Shown here piece after piece: positions 37,184 through 45,424 of a DNA stretch of 53,916 nt. The notes beneath the pieces are model-generated. The model saw only the letters and a program-made list of their open reading frames with translations. It was not told where the DNA came from and did no database searches. Source of the DNA: Legionella drancourtii LLAP12 (GTDB taxonomy: Bacteria; Pseudomonadota; Gammaproteobacteria; Legionellales; Legionellaceae); contig NZ_JH413847.1 in NCBI RefSeq assembly GCF_000162755.2, positions 162,325 to 216,240 on the forward strand. The letters run 5' to 3'. Within the stretch, counting starts at the first letter, position 1. The number at the start of each line of letters is the position of its first letter. The position numbers and the translations under genes are program-made.

Positions 37184-37632
37184 TATTTGATTCTCTCTAA
37201 TTCTTCGATAATTGAGGTTAAAGCTAACGAATACCCTTGCGCACCTAAACCACTGATAGTGCCTTTGGCAATATCAGAGAAGTATGAATGATGACGAAAG
37301 GTTTCGCGTGAATAAATATTACTGATATGTACTTCAATAAATGGAATTGCAACGGCACAAAGTGCATCGCGCAATGCGACACTTGTATGGGTGAAGCCTG
37401 CGGGATTAAAAATGATGTACTTTGTTTTGTTCGCTCCAGCCTGATGAATTGTGTCGATTAACTCCCCTTCAGAATTGCTTTGATAATAAGATAGTGCCAA
37501 TCCAGCACGTGTTGCTTCTTGGGCTAAACGAGTATTGATCTGGTCTAACGAAGTAGCTCCATAAACTAGCGGCTCTCGAGTTCCCAGGAGATTCAGATTT
37601 GGGCCATGTAAAACCAGGATTTTTTTCATCAT
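37183..37632 (-). CDS. aroQ: Type II 3-dehydroquinate dehydratase AroQ
   Basis: Dodecameric shikimate pathway enzyme. 149 aa, normal for type [24 protein letters not shown] at the N-terminus includes the flexible lid, [11 protein letters not shown] and [19 protein letters not shown] form the active site, and [22 protein letters not shown] carries the catalytic His. It heads the aroQ-accB-accC-prmA-purH operon. ATG at 37632 or 37629. Confidence 0.96.
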   Translation of the reverse strand: MMKKILVLHGPNLNLLGTREPLVYGATSLDQINTRLAQEATRAGLALSYYQSNSEGELIDTIHQAGANKTKYIIFNPAGFTHTSVALRDALCAVAIPFIEVHISNIYSRETFRHHSYFSDIAKGTISGLGAQGYSLALTSIIEELERIK

Positions 37633-38115
37633 TCCGTAATTATAGAATAATTTTTGGCAAATTTTGCCCTATCTTTAGGAGATTGTCTATATATCTCCGA
37701 GGATATCGGCACGATCTCAGCATGTTAGTTGGATTTTTCTTACAAGTTTTTCAGATGAAAGCCCAATTTAACACGTTTAAGCCCCCCAATAGACTCCAGT
37801 TATTTCATAACGAACTATTTTTGCTTTCGTGAAATTATTTGACATATCAGCGGTTATTTGTTCAAATTGGGCGTAAATTATGTTTTTGTCCTTAATCCGA
37901 CGATTCAATTAATAATTTCAAAAACAATAAAACTGTGCTAGCTTGAATTAGTTTGTTGAGCTGTAATGGTATTTGAACAAAAATTTTTGGTGTGACTCTC
38001 TGTTGAAACTATACAGGTTATTCCATGGCTTGGATTATCAGGATGATGAATGGATTCAACAGAGGAGAGTTACTTTTTATATATTAGTTAGAGTTGCAAT
38101 TAAGGAGTTTTTTCA
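37633..38115. promoter_or_regulatory. Long divergent regulatory region between aroQ and the metalloprotease gene
   Basis: 483 bp without a coding gene. It must drive the aroQ-accBC operon on the minus strand and the protease on the plus strand. On the plus strand TTGACA (37839-37844) lies 17 bp before TCAAAT (37862-37867), a plausible promoter that would give a leader of about 240 bases. The leader contains the large inverted repeat at 37995-38070 and a cluster of GGA triplets. An AAGGAG sequence lies before the protease ATG. Confidence 0.55.
37995..38070 (+). promoter_or_regulatory. Inverted repeat in the protease leader
   Basis: Arms ACTCTCTGTTGAA (37995-38007) and TTCAACAGAGGAGAGT (38055-38070) pair along 13 bases with a three-base GAG bulge. 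The 47-base loop holds GGA triplets (ttGGAtt, caGGAtg) and a third sits next to the 3' arm (atGGAtt). This is the layout of a CsrA-type target or an operator; neither is proven. Confidence 0.5.
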
Positions 38116-39723
38116 ATGCATCATAATTATTATTTGTCCCCATTAGCGGTTGCTTTGGCTTTAGGAATAGCATCCCCTGTCCGAGCTGCAGAGCCCATGC
38201 CTTTACAGAAAGCATCTATTGCTCAATTAAAACAAAAATTCGCTTTGGCTACGCAAGGTATTGCTGCGTCCACTGATAGTTTAAGCTTTGTAAGCGAACA
38301 TACGGATCGTAATAAAATAACCCATGTACGTATGCAACAACAGTATGCTGGATTCCCTGTTTTTGGTGGTTATGCTATTTTGCACAGTGCAAATTCAATG
38401 AAATCATTGGCATCAGCTGAGTCTAATGTGTCTATGAACGGGGTTGTATATCAAGGTTTGCAATCTGAATTGGGTAAACCAAGTGCGTCTTTTGTAAATA
38501 ATGCACCTGCCGCGCTTGAACAATTTAAGGCGCAATATGTGGGGAAAGCACTAAGTGACGCACAGGTTACACCAATGGTTTATCTTGATGGTAGTCATCA
38601 AGCACATTGGGCTTATAAAGTAAGTGTTTTTGTTACTCATACCGATAAAATTCCTGCACGCCCAACAGCGATTATTGATGCGCAAACGTATAAGCCTTTT
38701 GTGCAATGGGATGATGTAAAAACTAAAAAAGTTGCAGCAAATGGTAGTGGTTTTGGTGGAAACCATAAAGTAGGCGTGTATCAGTATAATGGCACTGGTT
38801 TGCCTTACCTGGAAATTACTCGTGACGAATCTGAGGCATCTTGTTTCATGGAAAATACCAATGTTAAGGTAATTGATATGGGGCATAAATACAGTACGAA
38901 AACGAAAGCTATGAAGTTCGATTGCCCAACTAATGATGCAGGTATTTATTTGACTGGTTACAAAAGCGATGGCTATGATAAAGACAATGGCGCTGCTTCA
39001 CCAACAAATGATGCACTGTATGCCGGTTATGTAATTAAGCATATGTATCATGATTGGTACGGTGTTGAGGCATTAACTAAATCTGATGGTTCGCCAATGC
39101 AATTAGTTATGCGCGTTCACTACGGTGAGGGTTATGAAAATGCCTATTGGGATGGTCGTCAAATGACTTTTGGTGATGGCGATACCATGATGTATCCTTT
39201 AGTTTCGCTTGGAGTTGGTGGTCATGAAATCAGTCATGGTTTTACAGAACAACATTCTAATCTTGAATACTATGGCCAATCAGGTGGTATGAATGAAGCA
39301 TTTTCTGACATGGCAGCGCAAGCAGCCGAATATTACTCTATGGGTAAAAATAGTTGGAGTATTGGCGGTGAGATCATGAAAGAAGACAGTGGCTATGATG
39401 CGTTGCGCTATATGGATTTGCCAAGCCGTGATGGTGAGTCGATTGATACTGCTGACGAGTATTATGGTGGTTTGGATGTCCATTATTCCAGTGGTGTGTA
39501 TAACCATTTATTCTATATTCTGGCGAGCAAGCCAAATTGGAATACTCGTTTAGCATTTGACGTTATGGTTAAAGCAAATATGGATTACTGGACCCCTTAT
39601 TCAACATTTGATGAAGGTGGTTGTGGCATAATTAGTGCTGCCAGTGATCTGGGTTATTCTCTAGACGATATCAAAACCTCATTAAAAGAAGTTGCAATTA
39701 ATTACGCTTCTTGCTCTAAGTAA
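38116..39723 (+). CDS. proA: Secreted M4 zinc metalloprotease, ProA/Msp type
   Basis: Thermolysin-family exoprotease; in L. pneumophila ProA is the major type II-secreted protease. 535 aa: signal peptide (to about residue 24, SPVRAAEP), a propeptide with FTP/PepSY-like segments (KSLASAESNVSMNGVVYQGL), then the catalytic domain. Zinc motif HEISH at 370-374 and the downstream ligand Glu in GGMNEAFSD are intact; the catalytic His region is DVHYSSGVYNHLFYILA. Followed tail to tail, with no spacer, by the alpha/beta hydrolase. A structured leader suggests growth-phase control. Confidence 0.92.
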   Translation: MHHNYYLSPLAVALALGIASPVRAAEPMPLQKASIAQLKQKFALATQGIAASTDSLSFVSEHTDRNKITHVRMQQQYAGFPVFGGYAILHSANSMKSLASAESNVSMNGVVYQGLQSELGKPSASFVNNAPAALEQFKAQYVGKALSDAQVTPMVYLDGSHQAHWAYKVSVFVTHTDKIPARPTAIIDAQTYKPFVQWDDVKTKKVAANGSGFGGNHKVGVYQYNGTGLPYLEITRDESEASCFMENTNVKVIDMGHKYSTKTKAMKFDCPTNDAGIYLTGYKSDGYDKDNGAASPTNDALYAGYVIKHMYHDWYGVEALTKSDGSPMQLVMRVHYGEGYENAYWDGRQMTFGDGDTMMYPLVSLGVGGHEISHGFTEQHSNLEYYGQSGGMNEAFSDMAAQAAEYYSMGKNSWSIGGEIMKEDSGYDALRYMDLPSRDGESIDTADEYYGGLDVHYSSGVYNHLFYILASKPNWNTRLAFDVMVKANMDYWTPYSTFDEGGCGIISAASDLGYSLDDIKTSLKEVAINYASCSK

Positions 39724-40566
39724 TTAAAATTCATGGTAAAAATCAGCCAGAAGTTGCGCTACAACTTCTGGCTTTTCCATATGGATATGATGTCCGCCAT
39801 CGAGTCGTTCCACAATCAGATTATTTACGGTTTTAATGCGATTCGCCATAATCTCTGCATCAAAAGAAAAGCCTTCATTGCTTAATAACAACACTGTTTT
39901 GCTGCTAATCTGGCGAAGGCAAGACAATATTTGCTCCTCTGTCATCCGTAAAGGGGAAGTGACTAGCAATTTGGGATCATGTCGCCAATGATATCGTCCG
40001 GCTGTTTGTATTAAAGCACGCTCACAAAGTATTTGCGCAATGTCCATAGAAACATAACCCTTAGCAGAACGTGCAACAACGGCCTTTTCAAAGTGTTCAT
40101 AACTTTTAGATTTTTTACTGGGTTGATTCAGAAATTGCGCATAGGCGGCCAATTGTTGGCATGTCGTTTCCGCGGGAGCAGAAAATGGCCCTAATGCTTC
40201 AATAAGGTAAAGGGAGCGCAGTAGTTGTGGTGCAACGCCGGCCAGTAAGCTGCTGATGCAGGCACCCATTGAATGACCTAATAAATGTACTTTGCCTAAT
40301 TGCAGTGCGTTAATCAGTTCGATAATGATGAAAATGGCATCAAAAAAATGATAATTACACCCTGCTGGAATATGCGAGGAATATCCATGTCCAGGTAGGT
40401 CAGCGGCAATGAAATAAAAGTCATCTTGCAGATAAGGAGCTAAAGGTGCGAAGCTGTTGGCATTATCCAGCCAGCCGTGTAAGGCTAGGATAGGAGGGTT
40501 TTCCGGGCTTCCCCAGGTTTTCCCGGCGATAGAAAAGCCTGGAATTTGAATGATAATTTCATGCAT
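39724..40566 (-). CDS. Alpha/beta-fold hydrolase
   Basis: 280 aa, cytoplasmic. LALHGWLDNANSFAPLAPYL gives the oxyanion region, LLGHSMGACISSLLAG the nucleophile elbow (Ser in GHSMG), and LDGGHHIHMEKPE the catalytic His. The pattern is that of small serine hydrolases of the SERHL/MEST-like group; substrate unknown. Its stop codon is immediately next to the proA stop, and it is divergent from the next gene. Confidence 0.85.
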   Translation of the reverse strand: MHEIIIQIPGFSIAGKTWGSPENPPILALHGWLDNANSFAPLAPYLQDDFYFIAADLPGHGYSSHIPAGCNYHFFDAIFIIIELINALQLGKVHLLGHSMGACISSLLAGVAPQLLRSLYLIEALGPFSAPAETTCQQLAAYAQFLNQPSKKSKSYEHFEKAVVARSAKGYVSMDIAQILCERALIQTAGRYHWRHDPKLLVTSPLRMTEEQILSCLRQISSKTVLLLSNEGFSFDAEIMANRIKTVNNLIVERLDGGHHIHMEKPEVVAQLLADFYHEF

Positions 40567-40740
40567 TTTATTTATTTTTTATCAAGTAAATAGTGATATA
40601 GCACAGTATAGATCAAATAGTGTGGGCTCATAAGCCCTGACAAAAAATTTACGCAATGATGGATTAATATACGATTGCCGATATTTTTTTTACCCACTTT
40701 AGTGTTATGCTTAATACAGAAACCTGAAAAAGGTACATCC

Positions 40741-41496
40741 ATGCACCAAGCAGTACGTAGCGTTTCATTGATAACATACAATATTCATAAGGGCTTTGGG
40801 GTCGGGGCTATTCGCTTTTTACTGCCCAAAATGCGCGAAGCAATTACGGAGTTAAATCCTGATTTTGTTTTTTTACAAGAAGTGCAAGGTGAGCATAGAA
40901 AACGACAAAAACGCATCAATGCATGGCCAGACTCTCCGCAATGCGAATACATTGCCGAAAATATATGGCCACATTATGCATATGCCAAAAATGCTATTTA
41001 TCAATCGGGTCATCATGGCAATGCAATTTTAAGTAAATATGCGTTTCGACGCATCGATAATATTAATCTGGCCAGTATACGTCGTGCTTCACGCGGAATA
41101 TTGCACGCACAGTTAATGGTGGATGGCGCGACGGTTCATTTATTGTGTGTGCATTTAGGTCTTTTTAAGCGTGAACGCGCAGAACAAGCTACTGCGCTTA
41201 TGCGTCGGATTAAAGAGGTAGTGCCACTTAATGAGCCTTTATTGATGGCTGGTGACTTTAATGATTGGCGTAATGTTTTGTCACAGCCTTTTGCCGAGGA
41301 TTTAAATGTGGAAGAAGCTTTTGTCTCGCTAGAAGGGCAACATGCCCGTTCATTTCCAGCAATTCGTCCCGCATTGTGCGTCGATCGCGTTTATTTTCGT
41401 GGCATGCGTGTCCAGGAAGTCGCTTGCTTGCAAGGTAAACCCTGGCGGATGCTGTCCGATCATTTACCGCTTTATGCTCGTTTTGAGTTGAGTTGA
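40741..41496 (+). CDS. Endonuclease/exonuclease/phosphatase (EEP) family protein
   Basis: About 251 aa from ATG 40741, which has AAAGG 8 bp upstream; the longer frame from 40675 is unsupported. EEP fold motifs: SLITYNIHKGFGVG, FVFLQEVQGEH with metal-binding Glu, SGHHGNAILSKY, LLMAGDFNDW and LSDHLPLYARF. Related proteins hydrolyse phosphodiesters of nucleic acids or inositol lipids; the substrate here is unknown. The stop sits inside four tandem copies of TTGAG (41483-41502). Confidence 0.85.
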   Translation: MHQAVRSVSLITYNIHKGFGVGAIRFLLPKMREAITELNPDFVFLQEVQGEHRKRQKRINAWPDSPQCEYIAENIWPHYAYAKNAIYQSGHHGNAILSKYAFRRIDNINLASIRRASRGILHAQLMVDGATVHLLCVHLGLFKRERAEQATALMRRIKEVVPLNEPLLMAGDFNDWRNVLSQPFAEDLNVEEAFVSLEGQHARSFPAIRPALCVDRVYFRGMRVQEVACLQGKPWRMLSDHLPLYARFELS

Positions 41497-41502
41497 GTTG
41501 AG
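41483..41502 (+). repeat. TTGAG x4 pentanucleotide repeat over a stop codon
   Basis: Four perfect copies of TTGAG covering the last codons and stop (TGA) of the EEP gene. A change in copy number would alter or extend the C-terminus by a few residues. Short repeats like this can slip. Confidence 0.7.
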
Positions 41503-41647
41503 GGCCTTTTCGTCGATTAGCGCAGGGATTTTTTCAGAGCTAAGCGATTAGGGCTTTAATGCAGCGTCTTAGTTTTTACCGTGATCCGTTCAGGCTATAT
41601 TTTGCCTCAAAGGGCATGAATTACTTAGCCTGATCGGGGCGGAAAAG

Positions 41648-41672
41648 GCGCTAAATTAGATTAGCGCGTTTT
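41648..41672. terminator. Bidirectional intrinsic terminator
   Basis: GCGCTAA, loop ATTAGA, TTAGCGC, then GTTTT on the plus strand and CTTTT on the minus strand. It lies between convergent EEP and aldolase genes, 10 bp from the aldolase stop. Confidence 0.75.
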
Positions 41673-41676
41673 AATG

Positions 41677-42687
41677 TTATTCCATATCGCTTTGGTATTC
41701 ACCAAGGCAAGCTAAACTGTTTAAGCGCGCACGTTTTAACAATGCTTCTTGCGCGCTGGGGATATTTTCTTTTTTACCGCCCCAAGCAGCTAAACAATCT
41801 TCTTGTAATGCTCTACCGTAAGAGAAACTGAGCGACCAGGGTTGATGCCCAATACTGTTGATTGCATTTAAATTAGCCGTTGCTTGTTGTGGTGTTTGAC
41901 CGCCAGACAAGAAATTAATGGTTGGTACGGCAGCAGGAACGTTATTGCGGAACACACTGATGGTGAAATCAGCAACTTCATCAGGCTCGCTAAATGGCGT
42001 ATTTGCTTTACCGCAGGTTACCATGCTTGGTTTTAGGATAATATGTTCTAATTCCACTTGGTGAATGAATAAAGCATGGAATACTTCATGCAATACAATT
42101 TCGCATACTTCCGCGCAGTGTTCAATGCTGTGCTCACCATCCATTAAAACCTCAGGCTCGACAATTGGCACAATACCGGCAGCTTGGCATGCTGCGGCAT
42201 AACGAGCCAAGTTTTCTGCTCCGGTTTTAACAGCAGTTAAACTTGGAGTAAATTCTGAAATTGAATATACGTTACGCCATTTAGCGAAGCGTGCACCTAA
42301 TTTTTTGAAATGTTGTAAACGTTCAGCCAGACCATCTAAGCCTTGCGTTACTTGCTCATTTTCAGTATTGGCTAAATCAACTAAACCTTTATCTACTTTA
42401 ATTCCTGGTACAATGCCTTTATCAGCAAACAATTTTGCAATTGGCGTTCCGTGTTCATCGGTTTGCGCAAATGTTTCTTCGAACAAAATGACGCCGTTGA
42501 TGTATTGTTCTAAATCGGGAGTAGTAGCCAGCAGTAAGCGATAATCACGACGGTTTTGTTCGTTGTTTTCTGTTTGGATTGAGGCGAAACGTTTGCCAAT
42601 GGTGCCATTGCTTTCATCAGCGGCCAAAATACCTTTACCTGCTTGTAGCATTTGCTCCATAGTGGCGGATAATTCTTCATAACTCAT
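41677..42687 (-). CDS. fbaB: Class I fructose-bisphosphate aldolase
   Basis: Schiff-base aldolase of glycolysis and gluconeogenesis. 336 aa of the animal/plant-like class I type: GKGILAADESNGTIGKRFASI at the N-terminus, PGIKVDKGLVDL, and ILKPSMVTCGKA with the Schiff-base Lys, then LSGGQTPQQATANLNAIN. Most gammaproteobacteria use class II or the short DhnA type; this subtype is closer to eukaryotic enzymes. The symbol is provisional. It is the third gene of the conserved block after proA. Confidence 0.9.
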   Translation of the reverse strand: MSYEELSATMEQMLQAGKGILAADESNGTIGKRFASIQTENNEQNRRDYRLLLATTPDLEQYINGVILFEETFAQTDEHGTPIAKLFADKGIVPGIKVDKGLVDLANTENEQVTQGLDGLAERLQHFKKLGARFAKWRNVYSISEFTPSLTAVKTGAENLARYAAACQAAGIVPIVEPEVLMDGEHSIEHCAEVCEIVLHEVFHALFIHQVELEHIILKPSMVTCGKANTPFSEPDEVADFTISVFRNNVPAAVPTINFLSGGQTPQQATANLNAINSIGHQPWSLSFSYGRALQEDCLAAWGGKKENIPSAQEALLKRARLNSLACLGEYQSDME

Positions 42688-42707
42688 AATGTTTTTACTC
42701 CTGGTCG

Positions 42708-43442
42708 TTATCTTGAAATGTATTTTTCACGAATAATTTGTTGCATGGCAAAGCCTTGCTCTTTTAAATAGTTAAACGCTTCGTCGATCATACCTGGATT
42801 TCCACATAAATAAATAACATCATGTTGTGGATTTAAATTCAGGGTAGGGAAGGCATGTTGTACATAGCCAGGGCGTTCGTTTTCCAGCAAGTCGTCAGCC
42901 GGTTGGCGGCTTAAATAAGGTAAGAAGGTTGCCTGCGTGTATTTTTGGGCAAAGGCATGGAAGTCATTGGGATAGAGGATTTCTTCCCGTCGTTGTACCC
43001 CTTGGAGAATGACAACCTGTAAATTAGGATTTTGCTCCATACGTCTGCCAAGCTCGGTAAGCATTGCTCTGTAGGGCGTAATGCCAGTGCTGGTTGCTAT
43101 GAGAATATAGCGGCCAGGCTGCTCATCTTTCATGGTTAAACGGCCAAAAGGACCACTAATATTAATAATGTCCCCAGGTTTTAGATTAAAAAGGAGTTCA
43201 GTGCCTGGCCCATTAGCAAAATAGCCGGCCGCAAATTCAATCTGGTTATCTTGTTTGGGTTCGCTAGCAATACTGTAACTGCGCTTTAAGGCTTTACCTT
43301 CATGCTCAAAATGGATGGTGATAAATTGTCCGGGTTCATAACTAAAATGAGGTGATAGCTCACAGTTAAAAACAAAGTGTTTTACCTTAGGCGTAATCAT
43401 AAATGATTCTTTTAAAGTAACAGGGAAGGTCTTTATTTGCAT
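42708..43442 (-). CDS. Ferredoxin/flavodoxin-NADP reductase family protein
   Basis: About 244 aa from ATG 43442 (MQIKTFPVTLKES). FAD domain with PGQFITIHFEHEGKALKRSYSIAS (RSYS motif), GPGTELLFNLKPGDIINISGPFG; NAD(P) domain with LIATSTGITPYRAMLTEL, and VIYLCGNPGMIDEAFNYLKEQG. It fits single-domain oxidoreductases supplying electrons to ferredoxin-like partners. A frame from 43514 extends upstream without family similarity. 20 bp separate its stop from the aldolase start on the same strand. Confidence 0.88.
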   Translation of the reverse strand: MQIKTFPVTLKESFMITPKVKHFVFNCELSPHFSYEPGQFITIHFEHEGKALKRSYSIASEPKQDNQIEFAAGYFANGPGTELLFNLKPGDIINISGPFGRLTMKDEQPGRYILIATSTGITPYRAMLTELGRRMEQNPNLQVVILQGVQRREEILYPNDFHAFAQKYTQATFLPYLSRQPADDLLENERPGYVQHAFPTLNLNPQHDVIYLCGNPGMIDEAFNYLKEQGFAMQQIIREKYISR

Positions 43443-43513
43443 AAAAATATCAACTTTTGTTATAAAGTGTCTAACTATAAGGAAAAAATTATGCAATGCA
43501 AGGGTTGACGACA

Positions 43514-43519
43514 TATAAT
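43514..43519 (+). promoter_or_regulatory. Perfect -10 box just before dotV
   Basis: TATAAT at 43514-43519 ends 6 bp before the dotV ATG at 43526. A start site 7 bp downstream of the box would coincide with the ATG, giving a leaderless transcript. No good -35 lies 17 bp upstream, and no Shine-Dalgarno sequence is seen. Confidence 0.4.
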
Positions 43520-43525
43520 TAACTT

Positions 43526-44071
43526 ATGAATACGACACATGACTTGGTTACAATCTTAGGCAATATAAGCCAATCCTTATACCCTATACAGCGTTTAATT
43601 ACCGGGGGGGCTTATTTATTGGGTATGTTATTCTTCATAACTGCAGTTATGAAGTTCTTGAAAGTCGCTGATCGCCGTGCGCAATCGCCATCACAAGAGA
43701 AGATGTACTCGCCAATGATGTATTTATTATTTGGCGCAATTTTAGTTTATTTGCCTTCGGCGCTTAATTTGGCAGCAAATACTGCCTTTGGCGTGGGTAA
43801 TGTTTTAACCTATACTTCGTATAATCCAACCAATATCTACAGCTCGATGGGCTTATTAATTCGTACTGCGGGTATTTTATGGTTTGTACGTGGATGTGTC
43901 TTAGTGGCGCAAGCAAGTCAGCCTGGAGCAAAACATGGTCCCAAAGGCTTGGTATTTATTATTGCGGGTATTCTATCAATAAATTTCGACAATACCGTAG
44001 GGATGTTAAATACTATTATGGGAAATATTGCTGTTTGGTCTGTTGCTCTTAAGAACAGTCAAGGCTTTTAA
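43526..44071 (+). CDS. dotV: Dot/Icm type IVB secretion protein DotV (IcmC/DotE-like)
   Basis: 181 aa, four predicted membrane helices (about 28-46, 65-83, 107-127, 142-160). The sequence pattern SLYPIQRLITGGAYLLGMLFF, YLPSALNLAANTAFG and YTSYNPTNIYSSMG matches the IcmC/DotE/DotV family of small inner-membrane Dot/Icm components. The setting, behind aldolase and flavin reductase genes and a few genes downstream of proA, is what I recall for L. pneumophila dotV, which lies outside the main icm/dot loci. DotE versus DotV rests on that synteny. Confidence 0.8.
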   Translation: MNTTHDLVTILGNISQSLYPIQRLITGGAYLLGMLFFITAVMKFLKVADRRAQSPSQEKMYSPMMYLLFGAILVYLPSALNLAANTAFGVGNVLTYTSYNPTNIYSSMGLLIRTAGILWFVRGCVLVAQASQPGAKHGPKGLVFIIAGILSINFDNTVGMLNTIMGNIAVWSVALKNSQGF

Positions 44072-44140
44072 CGTGAGGAACCTGGCGCATTTATTGGTGC
44101 TTTGCTTTAAGACTCAGTGAGTGAGCCTTAATGAGGTGCT

Positions 44141-44422
44141 TTACTCTTCTTCTCCACAAATGCGTAGATGATTTGCTTTGGCAAAATCCATAATTGATTG
44201 ATAGAGCAAAGGACTTGATTCTTTAAGCTTAGGGTCGAGTAGAACGCATTGATATCCGTCGCTATTAATGCTAGGACGCAATAGGGGGGAATAACGAATG
44301 CGGCAATTTTTAAAGCTGGCAAGAGAGCCGCTCATACGTTCTGCCCAATCACTAGGACGAAACGTTTTGCCTTGGGCTGTTCTTCCTTCGATAATGATTG
44401 TTTTATTTTGAGGATCGGCCAT
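44141..44422 (-). CDS. DUF3579 family protein
   Basis: 93 aa from ATG 44422 (MADPQNKTIIIEGRTAQGKTFRP). Family features: GKTFRPSDWAERMSGSLASF, RIRYSPLLRPSINSDGYQCVLLDPKL. Small soluble protein common in beta- and gammaproteobacteria, function unknown. It is convergent with dotV and divergent from pssA, and has no operon partner. Confidence 0.75.
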   Translation of the reverse strand: MADPQNKTIIIEGRTAQGKTFRPSDWAERMSGSLASFKNCRIRYSPLLRPSINSDGYQCVLLDPKLKESSPLLYQSIMDFAKANHLRICGEEE

Positions 44423-44586
44423 AATTCTATACAATATAAATACAGTGTGCTAAGTATAACAGCAAATGGTGATTTCTGTATTGAAATTTATTCGTTTTAT
44501 TGCAATATATTTGTGTTTGCAAAAGTAAATTTTATCCCTATCATGTCAGATTGGGGCTATTTAGCGTTTAATGAAGGTTATTATTA

Positions 44587-45330
44587 ATGGAAAAAGAAAG
44601 TCATTCAGGTATTTATTTATTACCTAATTTATTTACTACAGCCAGCTTATTTGCAGCATTTTATTCTCTGGTTGCGTCAATGAAAGGGCAGTTTGAGGTG
44701 GCTGTAGTTGCTATCTTCATTGGTATGATCGCCGATGGTTTAGATGGACGTATTGCCCGTTTAACCAATACCCAAACAGAATTTGGTGCTCAGTATGATA
44801 GTTTGTCCGATATGGTGACCTTTGGCGTAGCTCCATCACTATTACTCTATAATTTAACTTTAAGTCACTTGGGCAAGGTCGGTTGGTTGGTTGCTTTCGT
44901 TTATACTGCTGCCGTGGCTTTACGCCTCGCCCGTTTTAATACCCAGCTTGAAACAGCGGACAATCGTTATTTCCAAGGTCTTCCTTGTCCGCCATCTGCC
45001 GCCGTGCTGGCTTCTTTTGCCTGGTTATGTTATCAAAATGACTGGCATAACATGTTTGTTTCCATATTCGCCGCGATTTTATCTTTAGTTGCGTCGGTAC
45101 TGATGGTTTCCAACTTTCGTTATTATAGTTTTAAAGAAGTGGACTTTAAGGGCAAGGTGCCTTTTTTATATGTCTTGGTTATGATCGTTTTATTTGTTGC
45201 AATCGCAGCAAATCCATCTTGGGTTATTTTTGTTGCTTTTAGTGCTTATGCTTTATCGGGATTGGCTTTAACTTTGTTCATTTTGAACAAAGTGAGAAAA
45301 CAAAGAAAAAAGTCAGAAAATAAGTCATAA
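44587..45330 (+). CDS. pssA: CDP-diacylglycerol--serine O-phosphatidyltransferase PssA
   Basis: Makes phosphatidylserine, precursor of phosphatidylethanolamine, at the inner membrane. 247 aa, eight or so helices. The CDP-alcohol phosphotransferase signature DGLDGRIARLTNTQTEFG followed by AQYDSLSDMVTFG supplies all conserved Asp residues (DGX2DGX2ARX8GX3DX3D). It is the membrane-integral subclass rather than the E. coli peripheral type. GAAGG lies before the ATG. A strong hairpin ends the unit. Confidence 0.93.
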   Translation: MEKESHSGIYLLPNLFTTASLFAAFYSLVASMKGQFEVAVVAIFIGMIADGLDGRIARLTNTQTEFGAQYDSLSDMVTFGVAPSLLLYNLTLSHLGKVGWLVAFVYTAAVALRLARFNTQLETADNRYFQGLPCPPSAAVLASFAWLCYQNDWHNMFVSIFAAILSLVASVLMVSNFRYYSFKEVDFKGKVPFLYVLVMIVLFVAIAANPSWVIFVAFSAYALSGLALTLFILNKVRKQRKKSENKS

Positions 45331-45374
45331 AAAAGTATTCTGAAATACCTTAATCTAAACGATAAGGGAAAAAG

Positions 45375-45409
45375 CCCTCTTTATTTTTTCTCCTGAATAA
45401 TAAAGAGGG
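45375..45409. terminator. Bidirectional intrinsic terminator
   Basis: Perfect 11-bp stem CCCTCTTTATT / AATAAAGAGGG with a 13-base loop, between pssA and the convergent 696-codon gene. The A- and T-rich flanks let it serve both strands. Confidence 0.75.
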
Positions 45410-45424
45410 TAAGCGATTGATGTT

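Noticed and set aside
44072-44140. Weak hairpin AAGACTCA/TGAGCCTT between dotV and the DUF3579 gene
   Set aside because: One mismatch in eight pairs and no T run; too weak to list as a terminator.
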